This document shows, piece after piece, positions 1-11,100 of a DNA stretch of 64,000 nucleotides (positions are counted from its first letter, which is position 1; the number at the start of each line of letters is the position of its first letter). The stretch spans positions 6,138,001-6,202,000 of the forward strand of contig NC_135123.1 of the NCBI RefSeq assembly GCF_050908995.1. The letters are read 5' to 3'. The stretch is from Andrena cerasifolii. Taxonomy: Eukaryota; Arthropoda; Insecta; Hymenoptera; Andrenidae. A program made the position numbers and the translations under genes. Below the pieces are notes generated by a model that did not search any database, was not told the DNA's origin, and saw nothing but the letters and a program-made list of their open reading frames with translations.

Positions 1-2311
1 TTACAAAACTTTTTGCGCTTAAAAGAGCAACATTTAAAGAACATTTGGTAATTTTTTCGGAGAATAAACAGACTATACTAATGCTGGACTGCACTACTTG
101 CACCGTAAAATACTTGTTTCTTCCTATTTCTATTTTTTTGTTCAATGTCCCGGACATTTTTTTTTAGATTGTAGATTTACTTTCATTGGTTCTTAGGAGC
201 GGTCCAAATTAGGAGACCGGTTGCCTAGAATAGACCGAAGTCATTAGTCTACTTAGTTTTTTACGATATTATTTTTATGACATATTTTTTAACATAATAA
301 ATACATGATAAAATCTACATACGATGCTTATCTTTTTCCCGTTTCTATTTGCTCTCCGCAATGTTTTATGCTTGTACAGGAGAGAAGAATAAAAAAGCGG
401 TCCAAAATAGGCAAGTCTCCAGAATAAGTTTAATAGATTCACCTGTGACACATGGGTTGTTTTCCTGGTTCATCAGAGAATCATTCTCGTTGACGTTAAG
501 GAATTTAAAAAGACCTGAGTTAATGTCAGGTATAAATACGAAGCGGTCACAGCTGGGTGCCTCCTATAACCAAACATGTGGACGCGTCGCGAATAACCTC
601 CGAGGAGATCCAATCACCGAGCTCGGGAGCTACTGGAAGCCCGTGGAAATAATAAACACGAGGCGCCGTGTTACGTACAATTAGCATCTGCAGCTGGATG
701 ACGAGGGGGAGCATCAGGATTAAAGTGAATATTAGGGCGCAGATGCTCTCCATGATGAAAGTGACAAATCTTCTCCCTCTTATGAAAAGGCTGAGATTTT
801 CCCCCGTTTGTCGGGCCGGTGTGTCTTCATCGCTTTTCCGCTCCCGGCGCCGATGTGACACATTTTATACTTTTATTTATAAACCCCACCAAACGTCGGC
901 CGCCATCGGACACCCCGGGCTTTTCATCGATTTTTTTTTTTTGCGACACGATGCCGCGGCAGGACGTAGAAATCTGTCATTTGTTTATGGAAATTCGTTG
1001 CGCGCGAAACACGAGTAACGAAACGAAATTTCGTCATTTTTTTGCGCCGCGCGCGTATGCACGCTGACATCTGTCGAACGTTGCTATTCTGTTATACCTT
1101 TATGAGTGGGGAAAATACTGAAATCTCGATTAATAAAAGCTACAGCCCGACAGGCCGCGAAAGCTTCGAAATTAATAGCGAACTGACTTGCCGCGATATC
1201 ACCACGAAATTTTCGCCAGTTCCGTGACGCTCGGGGGGGGATGGAAAATTGAAAAAGCAGGGGTCCCTATTTGCACTTTGCGCGCGTCGTGTTATTTGCC
1301 GCGCTTTAATATTAAAAATCGCCCTGATTGCGTAATTCCGTGCGTTACGAAAGTGAAACACCCCCCAGTGCTTTCTGCTATTCCACCGCCAAAAGCCTCC
1401 ACCCCGAAGTCCACTATCGGACATAATCCGCGGAATATCATGCACCTATTAAATATCATATAATTCCCAAAGAATGCTCCCAGGTACCCCAAGCGGGGCA
1501 CCTCGGAGCACGAATATCATTCTCGCCTGCCTTCTCGTTTCACGAATGCGGAGAGGAGAAGACTTTCATTGGTGTCTCGCCTTGCGCCAACCTACACGTG
1601 TCACCGTGAGGAGGGAGCAGGAACGGGGAGCGCGTCAATCAGCGCTGATGCACAGGGGGTAACAATACCGGCGGAAGGATCCCGCGGCCACCGTCTACCT
1701 GCCCCCGTAATAGGATGCAATTTAGAAACGGTCGAAACGGGCAATACCACGTGCTTCGGAGCGTAAATCATGCCGCGGCAGGCCGTGGGAGCTGTGCGAG
1801 GAGAATGGAGGGCAGGAGTGCATATCTTAATTACAATATTCCCACGGGCTGAACACAGAACTCTTGCTCCGCCGACCATCCCTGCCCCTCCCGCCCCTCT
1901 TTAGTCCTTCCAGCCAGCCTGTAGGAATTTAATTAATTTGCCAGCGGCGAGCCGGCTCGCTCCTTGTCGCCACTCTGAAATATTGTATCCTTCCCGGCCC
2001 TTTAAAACCCAACCGCTAACCCCTCGAGCACCTCGTATCGCCTTCGCCCTCTTCACTCGGGATCTGTTGCCTCGTGTCCTTGCAACGCCGGTTGCGCACA
2101 CCGCGGGGCAGCTTGATTGTTCTGGCCGTATCATTGAATTCCATTCGGGGCATCGACACGCGAGAGCTAGCCTGGCACGAGCTGCACCGTCGTGCCCTTT
2201 GGCGGCTCCGTGGCGTCATTCTGGATGGTGCCTCTTCTGACATTCACTTGGTGTGTTTGTTGGTATAATCAGCTTAGTAATGACGTATTCTTTGAACCAC
2301 TAAATTGGATT
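1..2311. other. Intergenic sequence
   Basis: Apart from the candidate minus-strand exon near 600-753, no gene with support was found. Short open frames overlap each other on both strands and lack splice or homology support. 890-1450 is CpG-rich. Confidence 0.5.
600..753 (-). CDS. Possible first coding exon of an unknown secreted or membrane protein (partial)
   Basis: On the minus strand an ATG at 753 opens a frame starting MESICALIFTLILMLPL, a long hydrophobic segment like a signal anchor, followed by NTAPRVYYFHGLPVAPELGDW. Third codon positions look GC-rich as in real insect exons. TATA-like motifs lie upstream (TATAAAT 881-875; TATAAAA 869-863), at a plausible distance for a roughly 80-nt 5' UTR. 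The frame stays open to 547, and possible donors lie near 600. No downstream exon was recognised before the left edge. I do not recognise the family, and it could be chance. Confidence 0.3.
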
Positions 2312-2855
2312 ATTGTAGGAATAGCTTTCGTAATTCCTATATGTTCGGGAGACACGGAAAACAAGGCCTCCGGCGATGGGGACTCACAAGGGGACCTTCG
2401 GGTTTGCCAATTTCAGAAAAGCGCATGCCCCTACGATGCACGCGTGTTTGGGTGAAATTCAAAGACAATTTTCTCGAAAACGAAGCCTTTACCGCAATTT
2501 CGTCACTCTTGATCTTCGTCTTATTTTTGCCGGTTAAATCACCTCTAGAGTATTGACTATAGGAACACCCTGTAGATAAGGGAACCCAGAATTTTTCGAA
2601 ATCGATTTTCTCGAATTTGGCTGAAAAGCGCGTCTTACTGCTTTGGGAAATTAATGTCAGAGTGAAGACCTTCACGTGCACTATGTATCAAATTTTTCTG
2701 AAATTACCAAACCTGAAGGTCCCCTCGTCAAACCCACGATCTTCAGGTCCTCGGCGCTACTGATCAGCCGCCTTACCAATGTCGCCAAAGACGACGCTCC
2801 GAGGTCTCCGGGCTCCGTCTTACGGGGGTTCCTGATCCCACATTATGTGTGGGGA
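2312..2855 (-). mobile_element. tRNA-derived SINE, copy 1, split by a MITE
   Basis: 2312-2386 and 2728-2855 align in order with the intact copy at 44767-44960. Shared words include TTCGTAATTCCTA, ATCTTC-GGTCCTC, CCAATGTCGCCAAAG and GGTTCCTGAT. On the minus strand the intact copy carries Pol III A- and B-box-like motifs. The gap between the two parts is exactly the 341-bp MITE and one copy of its 3-bp duplication. Confidence 0.7.
2387..2727. mobile_element. 341-bp MITE inserted into a SINE
   Basis: Terminal inverted repeats are about 34 bp with a few mismatches: CAAGGGGACCTTCGGGTTTG at the left and CGAGGGGACCTTCAGGTTTG inward from the right. It is flanked by TCA on both sides (2384-2386 and 2728-2730). 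The SINE sequence resumes across the insertion. The interior has no coding frame. Confidence 0.8.
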
Positions 2856-5800
2856 AGAATAATGCAATGCATGGCAAAAGTAATCGCGAGGGTTGGGATT
2901 ATTCCTTTCTCCGTTTTCCCTTCATTTGCCGCGAATGATTGGTTAATTTCTACGCGGAGAGATTGTCCCGGTGTAATTGTCTATTTACTTAGCCGCGCGA
3001 TAACGAGAAATTTAATTCGAGGGCCATGCAAAGCAGCCGCGAGTACAGGGGCGTAATTCCGCGAATTACCAACATATTGCGTGCGAATGGGGCATAACCC
3101 TCGTCTGTGTCCGTTGCCAGCGCACGGGTGCTTTTTCTTTATTCAATCTAAACGTCTTACTGTGTTATCCAGATAATCGCCGTCCCTCCATACTCCGGCA
3201 TCTGGAAAGCCGGCTCCTGGCAAATGCGGGCGATACCGGGGAACGTGGAAAAAACACTTGTACGAATGTCTTGGTTAGTGGAGGCTTTGCATCTCCTTTG
3301 TATGAAAGTCAGGGAACCCGTAACCGTATCCCCTATATAACCTAGTTGCTTATGCTGAAGTTCGAGTACACGGGATCATTGCAACTGTTTAATGAAAAAA
3401 GCAGTTAGTTGTAAACTCATAAGTTTCTATCGCTTCTCCTTCAGGTTCGCAGCATTTCCAACGACTTCGATCTTCCGAGATACCAAAGGCCAATGAACAT
3501 TGCAATGGTAAGAAAGAATCCACCTTGCCCACGGTTACGGTGTAAGATAGAGAGGCGGACCGACTACGCTATCCCCACCACAAAACTGCTGTGATCTTAA
3601 AGAATAAGTTACTTGTCCCTCCCACAGAGGGTATTAGTGTAACGTGTGAACAATATCACGTTTACTTCCTTATGTTTCTTTTACACCGTGCCATAACCAC
3701 GTGCTTAATACCAAGTGGGGCTTAAAATTTGTAACAACTTCATGCACCTCCAATAAAAAGTTTTATAAAATAAAATATTTTAACTTTTAAAATTAATTAA
3801 ACTGAGAAAATGAGAGTTGGTTAACGACCAAACAAACATTTATCGGTATGTAAAATGCTTATTCTATGAGGATAAATTATACTTAGGATAATATTATAAT
3901 AAACACACATCAAGACTTTGTTTCAATTATAGAAATATTTATTTGTTGTACAGTTTAGCTGTTTCCTTTTTTTCTTTGCTCCTAGAATGCTCTCTATTTT
4001 TTATTCGAGCTACTTGTCGCATCCTTAAGGTTAAATAATAATGTATGCAGTAAGCAACAGTGTATTCCTTATGCTTCATACATAGGAAATAAAATTTCTC
4101 TGAATTTTCATTTATTAGGTCATTTACCACCAATTCGTATGCGTTTGTACAATTTAAATTATTTTGAAACGAGATTTCACCGCGACCTTGCCATAACGCG
4201 TTTCAGTCTTCTGTAGTGATTCCTCCGACTCCGCCACCAGAGGGCCGCTCAACCGTTTCACTTTCTCGCAAGTTCTCCCTCAACTACCGATTTCTATATA
4301 CCTGTACACGTTTCGTCCTATCTCTTAACATCCCAGCGTCTACTGTTATACTGCGTTCCACTTAAGAGTAGACTCATTCCGCGCAGGGATATACTGTTGA
4401 TTGGTAGGAAACCGGCAGAGAAAGTGCTACGACCAATCGCGTTCGTCAGATCTGTCTGAGCTGCGTAAATCGGTTGTAAATCGGTAGGGGCGTAGGCCTA
4501 CTTCTTAGGTGGAACACTGTATAGGGAAACCTTACCGATGACTCCACTAGTAGGCCCGGGACGAAACGCAACTTCCTTTTCCTTCCTTCGATCCTACCTA
4601 TCACTGATTCTCAACCCGTCACACTTCTATTATACTTAATACAAGTACCTAGTACATATACTAACGCGAACGACGGCTTCATGACGAGGGTTCCATGTTC
4701 TATTACAGAACATTGTTATTAAACAAGAAAGCTGTTTCAGACCCTAGATTCCAGGACCTCGTCCTATTTCGTTTGGGGAGCAAGCAGGTTAGCATTGGTC
4801 GAGTAATTGCAGTATGATCTTTAACTGAGAGATCTGACGCGATATATGGCCTCGGGCAATGTATGTACCTACCACCGAGACTTGAGGAATTACTCTAATC
4901 TTCTATTCTACGCTGCCAATTGTATAAGAACCTCGTACTTCATTCTTCTCTGACAGCTTTCCTATAAACTCTCCATCCTGTATCCGCGTTTAATCACAAT
5001 CCCGCAATTCCCTCCTCATTTGTGGGAGAATCTGCCAAGGTGTAGGGAGATAACTTCAACGGTCGAGCATCCATCACCGTCGCGTCAATTTCAGATTGCC
5101 GGGAAAGAAAGAACTTTCCGGTCTTCCAGAGAACAAGATGGCCTGGCGCGCTGGCGCGCGCCCGCGCGAGCACACACAATCCCGAAAAACTAGCCACTTA
5201 GTTGGTCGGAAAAAACCGAGGTCCTGAAAGGGCTCAACTCGGTAAAGCGAAGAAAGGGGGAGGATGGGTCGCGGGCGAAGGAGGGTGCGAACACCGACGA
5301 AAAGACGGATGAAGAAAAAACGACGATGAAGCGGGAACGGTCGGCCATCCGCCTCATCTGCCGCTGAAAAGGTGAGAATCTTGATTTGAGTGAGCGCTTT
5401 AGATCGGGGCCCGCCCGGAAAACCCGTAAAAAAGCTCGCCAGAACGCCAGGAAATCCTTCGGCCGAGCCATTAACGGCGATTTCTCCCTAAGCCATCGAA
5501 TCCCTCTTCTTCCGACGGTGTCTTCCAGTGTCAACCCCATTCCAGCTCGTCAAGGCGCCTCGAACGGCGCGATGGCAATGAAAAAATGAACAGGACGAAC
5601 GGGCCACATCGTTGGGGATGGGCGAGCACTCCGTCGAAGAGCAAAGGAGGCGGGGGAAGGGCAAAATTGCACGGAGAAATCCGAATGACTCGTAAAAAGA
5701 TAGGTGCACTCGAAGCGCGGCAGACAGGGGATGATGTTTAAATTTCAAGTATGTACTACGTCGCGTCGTCGAACGCCTTGCAAGCTTTGCAATGCCCTGC

Positions 5801-7980
5801 GAGACGCTTGTCTCTGGGTGTCTCAAAGGTAATAGGACCCGAAGGTGTGCCTGGGAAATATAGAAACCTGCTCCGATCGCGTGCTTTTTGAGGCTGTGTA
5901 ATTTTAAGCAGCAACTTGGAGGAATTTATTCCGTGTGCAGTTAGCGCGCATAATTATGTAATTATTTTGTCAGCGATAAATTTTATATATAGGTGTGTTT
6001 TGTGATCCTCTATTATGGACTAATAGATAATAGTCCGGGGGTTGTATTAAGTATAAAGAAATTATGTGTAAGTGATAGAAACCAGCTAAACCAGGACTGA
6101 AAGCCAAAGGGCTTCTTCTACATTGTTTCTATTCTTATAATGTAAAAATATTGGCTGATGCAGTGTTATTTCCGTGAAAAATTTATGGCAACTACCCTGA
6201 CCCAATATCGTAGCTTTATTAAATTATAGTTACGATGTGCATTATAGGTTGAGGAATAAAACGATATCACGAACCCTTTGAATTTCTTTGAAATATTGTT
6301 GTTGTTTATTGAAAGAAAGAAAAAAACAAAAGGCCCTAATTTCTTTGAGATTCTGTGAATTAGGAAGAAGTGCCACGTGGCACCCTCGGTTGGCATGTGT
6401 CTCTAACCACAAACGAGATACAGAATATAGGTACTTACCATCGAATGAAAGCGCTCGTAGCACCACAGACAAGGTATAGAATAGACCTCTCATCCTATTG
6501 TCTTCAGTGTCTCCGGTCTAAAGTATCGGTGTTCTGAAACAACCACTGGTTTCCGAGCGCCCTCTCCGTTTTTCGAGCGGTAGGAGCGGGAAACATAATG
6601 TGTTTCTATGTAGCATTGACACAGGCACAGACGAGGTATAGAATCGATGAGATTGATGCGCGAATTGAGAAATCACGAGATAATATGCACTATGCCATGC
6701 ACACACTTCACTGAACCGATGAATTTCTCAGGGCTAGACAAAATTTTATTTCACAATGCGGGTTTCTATGCACCACAAGACACTCGTGCATCACGCAACT
6801 TTCTGCGAGACTTTTAAAATTAGATTTTACTGTAATTTTCAGTGTTGGCGGTAAACTAATATTAGGAGCAAACGGAATCCAATTATTATTACTTCACTGG
6901 AATGATTAAACAGTACATTAGAAACTTGTGGGAATATCAGTAACAGCGTGAATCTTTAATAGTTTTCGGCGCACGATACGTGAATGGGTTCGCAAGGGTA
7001 CGCAAAGTGCTAATAAACAATGTCATCTTGCAATTTATAGCTTGCACGGGCTTTGAAGAAATCCGCGTGAGTCGTTGACAAACCGAGCCAAAGCATAGCG
7101 TAACAAAAGCCTGCCCTCTTATGTCAAACTTTCTCTCTAAATAAGTCACACGTATGCAAGTACGCAACACCTTTCAGCATTTCAACACATTTCAGAGTAG
7201 TTGCTGAGTCGGACGCTGTTCATGAGCAGATGCCACTACGTTCAGACCTGAAATTATGAGTCGGCAATACAGTTTGGGTAGCGACACCAACATCCATAAG
7301 GTGTGATAAGTCTATCCTATACCTCGTCTATGGTCTCGTCTGCGATGTATCTCGCTCGGTGGGTAACAAAGTTCGCGAATTTTCGAAAGAAAGCACAATA
7401 TTCGCGACGTTCTCGTAACCTTAAAATAGAAGTATGCGATATACGAGCGTCGAAATCGCTGGATGCCCTGCGTTTAGCGCAACAAAACTTCGGCATTCTC
7501 CGAAGAGCAATAATCTGGGCGCTCTCCAATTCCAATTATAATGCTGCCGCACGGAATATTCGGATTTCGAACGTTATTGGTAAAACAGTAGGGTAAGCTC
7601 AAGGATATTAGCGTATCCGATACATATAGCAATCGATAAAATTAGTAGTAACGTCGTGACGAGAAATTTACATTACGTTTTAATCGCTTCATTGCAGATA
7701 GGGGTCTTTGGAGCTCGTTTTACTCTGTGATATAAAAATCCCGTGGAATAAATCCGCCAGTTCCTGTAGAACATTTCTGCGAGGACGAAGGAACGGGCGA
7801 CACGTTTTAACGATGTGATTGTAAACAAACGTCAGCTCGGCGCTTCGCGATGAAATTCCCATCGCGATTTACGTTGAAATGATTGATACATTGCACTTTA
7901 ACAGATAGCTGCTCAATTATACCTTTTCTGTATTAGTATCGTAAGTAGCGAGCCGCTAATCAAATGAATTCGACGGGATA
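2856..7980. other. Intergenic sequence upstream of C2CD5
   Basis: No gene could be supported. The stretch 5120-5600 is GC- and purine-rich with overlapping open frames on both strands. AT-rich segments lie at 3740-4140 and 5930-6330. A CTCF-like motif is present near 4234-4249. Regulatory content cannot be judged from one sequence. Confidence 0.5.
4234..4249 (+). promoter_or_regulatory. CTCF-like motif
   Basis: CCACCAGAGGGCCGCT is close to the animal CTCF core, CCA-x-x-AGGGGGCGCT style. It is a single motif match with no other support. Confidence 0.25.
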
Positions 7981-8195
7981 GCCCGCGTTGCCGTTGACCA
8001 AATGTTTTGACGCAGGTGAGTATCGCAACATATTTCTGACATCGACGAGCGCGACTTCTTCCATACTTTTCAATGTAACCTTCGTTAGCAATGCTACGAG
8101 AACGAGCGACTGTCTTCCCATCGGATCTAGGGTATTCCCGCGTCAGTTTTCATGCATTTGCTTACAGAGCTTCATCGAAACGATCATCGGCCAGA
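7981..8195 (+). other. C2CD5: C2CD5 5' UTR with a probable small intron
   Basis: A strong donor (CGCAG|GTGAGT, exon end 8015) is followed by an acceptor TTGCTTACAG at 8167. This gives a 152-bp 5' UTR intron (8016-8167), after which the exon runs through the ATG at 8196. The frame upstream of the ATG is open from 8091, but family comparison favours 8196 as the start. The transcription start was not located. Confidence 0.5.
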
Positions 8196-11100
8196 ATGCC
8201 GGGGAAAATAAAGGTAAAGGTGCTGGCGGGACGTAACTTGCCAGTGATGGATCGCTCTGGCGATACAACGGATGCGTACGTGGAACTAAAATTTGGCAAT
8301 GTGACGTTTAAAACGGACGTGTGCAGGAAATCACTGAATCCTCAGTGGAACTCGGAATGGTATAGATTCGAAGTCGACGACTCCGAGCTGCAGGACGAAC
8401 CATTACAGATTAGGTTGATGGACCATGACACGTACTCTGCTAACGATGCGATAGGCAAGGTGTACATAAATTTAAATCCCTTACTGTTACCTGGAGTTCC
8501 TCCTACTGTTAAAAATATTTGGACATTGGAAGCAGCCATGAATACAAACGCTGGTTCCCAGGGTGGTATGTATCTACTGTTTAACCTTTCGGTGGGCACG
8601 CTCTTCAGACTCGCAGGAGTGGGCGCGTTGCGGCTTTTACACCGCAATCGGAGTACTCGTTGTTTTACCTCTAAATTTAGACAATTTTAGGTCTCACGGA
8701 AGAAAATCGAAATTGCATTAGTTGCTTAATAATATTTTATTCAATGAACATAGAATATTAATGGCGATGAAGATTATGTGACTGCGCTTCTTGCACACAA
8801 TTCTAGAACATTTCTGACACGTTGTTTTTGTTCTGTTACTTTTATGACTGCCACAAACATAACAAATCCAAGTAATGAAAAGCAATCAGACGAATACCTG
8901 AAAACCTTATATCTTTGAGGGGTGGTTTCACCCCTAAATATAAAAACGGGCCGCTATAGAAAAACACGTATATCTAAGTTTTCGGTCCTATAAAACACAT
9001 CCAAAAATCAAAGCAATCAGAGGCGGACACCTGGGAAACTCTTTGTGAGTACACGGGCGCTCGCCGGCAGGATATGCGGTATACTTTCGTTTTCATTCAA
9101 TTAGAGACACTTTCAAACTGAATTTAAACCTGACAAGTACGTAGCATGATGCAAAAATGTCCGCTGGAAGAATCCTTAACTGGGCATGGATCTAGTTTGA
9201 ACACTACGTATGGTACAATACGAAATGTAAAATTTGCGGCTAACTGCCGCGGGCGCGCCCACCGAAGAGTTAAAATAGTTGATGTTCGAACAGTCTTAAT
9301 AATCTATCGATGCGTTACTCCAGGTTCAGTTTTGACTGGGTGGATACCGGTATACGATACGATGCACGGTATTCGTGGTGAAGTGAACATTATAGTTAAA
9401 GTAGAATTGTTCTCCGACTTTAACAAGTTCAGACAATCTTCGTGTGGAGTACAATTTTTTTATTGTAAATATTTGAAATATTCATCAGAAGCTGAGAGAC
9501 AGCTTTCACGAGTAACGTACCGGTCGATATAATTCCAGCGCCAAATATACCTCATGGATATCATACTCAGAGTATACACGGTTTCGTGGAAGAGCTCGTC
9601 GTTAGCGACGATCCAGAGTACAAATGGATCGACAAGATAAGAACACCCAGAGCCTCGAACGAAGCGCGGCAAACATTGTTTTTTAAACTCAGCGGAGAGG
9701 TTCAGAGGAAAATTGGACTGAAAGCTCTAGATCTTGGCGGAAATGCTGTTATCGGGTATGTTCACACTGTGACGTAGAATGTTAATTACACCGGTTACAC
9801 TGGAAATCATTTTTGAGATAATATTACACGGGAAGTTTTCCAAGCTGTTCCCTCATCCGCAGGTATTTACAAAATTTCGATTTGGAAGGCGAATCTGGCA
9901 TTGTGGCTCGCGGTATAGGCACCGCTGTTACTCTCGTCAAATTGCAGGACACCCTGAATTTTCCATCTGACAATATCGAAGAGTAAGTACGCGCAACGGT
10001 TTTAGCTGTAACACGTTTGATTTAATCCTTCGTGACTACGTTGTGGACGAGCTGTGTTTTAACACCCTAACATCCATTTAAGTGCTTCTTGACGTAGCGC
10101 AGTCAGTAGTGGCGAAAACATACTCGAGTGTTCTGTGTTGTGAGTTGTAATGCTGATTATTGATACTTCTTGATATTTCTCGTAGAGGTATGCAATTCTT
10201 TACATTGCTTTCTATTAACAAGATGCATGCGACGAAGAGTACCAGTTTTAATCAACAGCGAACATTGAGACTTCCTGAGAATTGTTCAGATGCGTATGTC
10301 TATTAACTAGAACGAACTTCATAAAAGCTTGCAGTATGCGATGCAATAGAAACTGTTTACTGTTCAACTCATACGTTCGATTAATTTTGCTGCGCTTCGT
10401 AACATTCGTTTCTACACGCTTCATCAACGGCACTATATTTAGGCGCTTTAGATCTCGTTTCAACTTCTACGTACAAGGTGTCCTAAAACATGTTACTGTT
10501 ACATGTAATACGTTGCATTATTTCCGTATCTTGCCTACGTATCATTTACTGCCGATCTTTACGAGGGAATCTAGTCTCTAACAGTCGTCGCAGAATTACA
10601 CTCAACAAAAGTGTACGTAATACGTCACAGTAATGTTCTAATCAGCGTATCATTTTTCTAGGACACCCGGTATATAGAGGCTAGGTCGAGGTCTGATGCG
10701 CGTGCATAGAAACCAGGACGAAGTGTGTAGAAAATGGGGCACTACGATGTACTGGAAGTAACTAGGTACTTTGATCACTAAGATATTCAGAGATTAATGA
10801 CCGATGGCTATTAGCCGCAAGGCTTTCTATTCTTTACGCGCTAGGCTTCTCTCGAGGCAGTATGTCGAACCGTCGAGAATCCTGTATTTCCAGATACTTC
10901 AGTAAAGTTCTCTCATTTAAGTTTTAGAAGACTCGTAGAAGAATTACATTTCGTAGTTCTCTTACTCCGACACATGAACTAATAGGTGTTTTTCTTTTTT
11001 ACCCACCCGCATGTATTCATATAGGGCATTCTATTCACAACACAAAGCACAAAAGGAACGTACAGGACTCGATGAGAATATGCCGTTATATCCTGCTACT

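Noticed and set aside
1901..2268. Overlapping open frames on both strands near 2 kb
   Set aside because: Several frames are open at once in GC-rich sequence, none with splice sites or recognisable protein.
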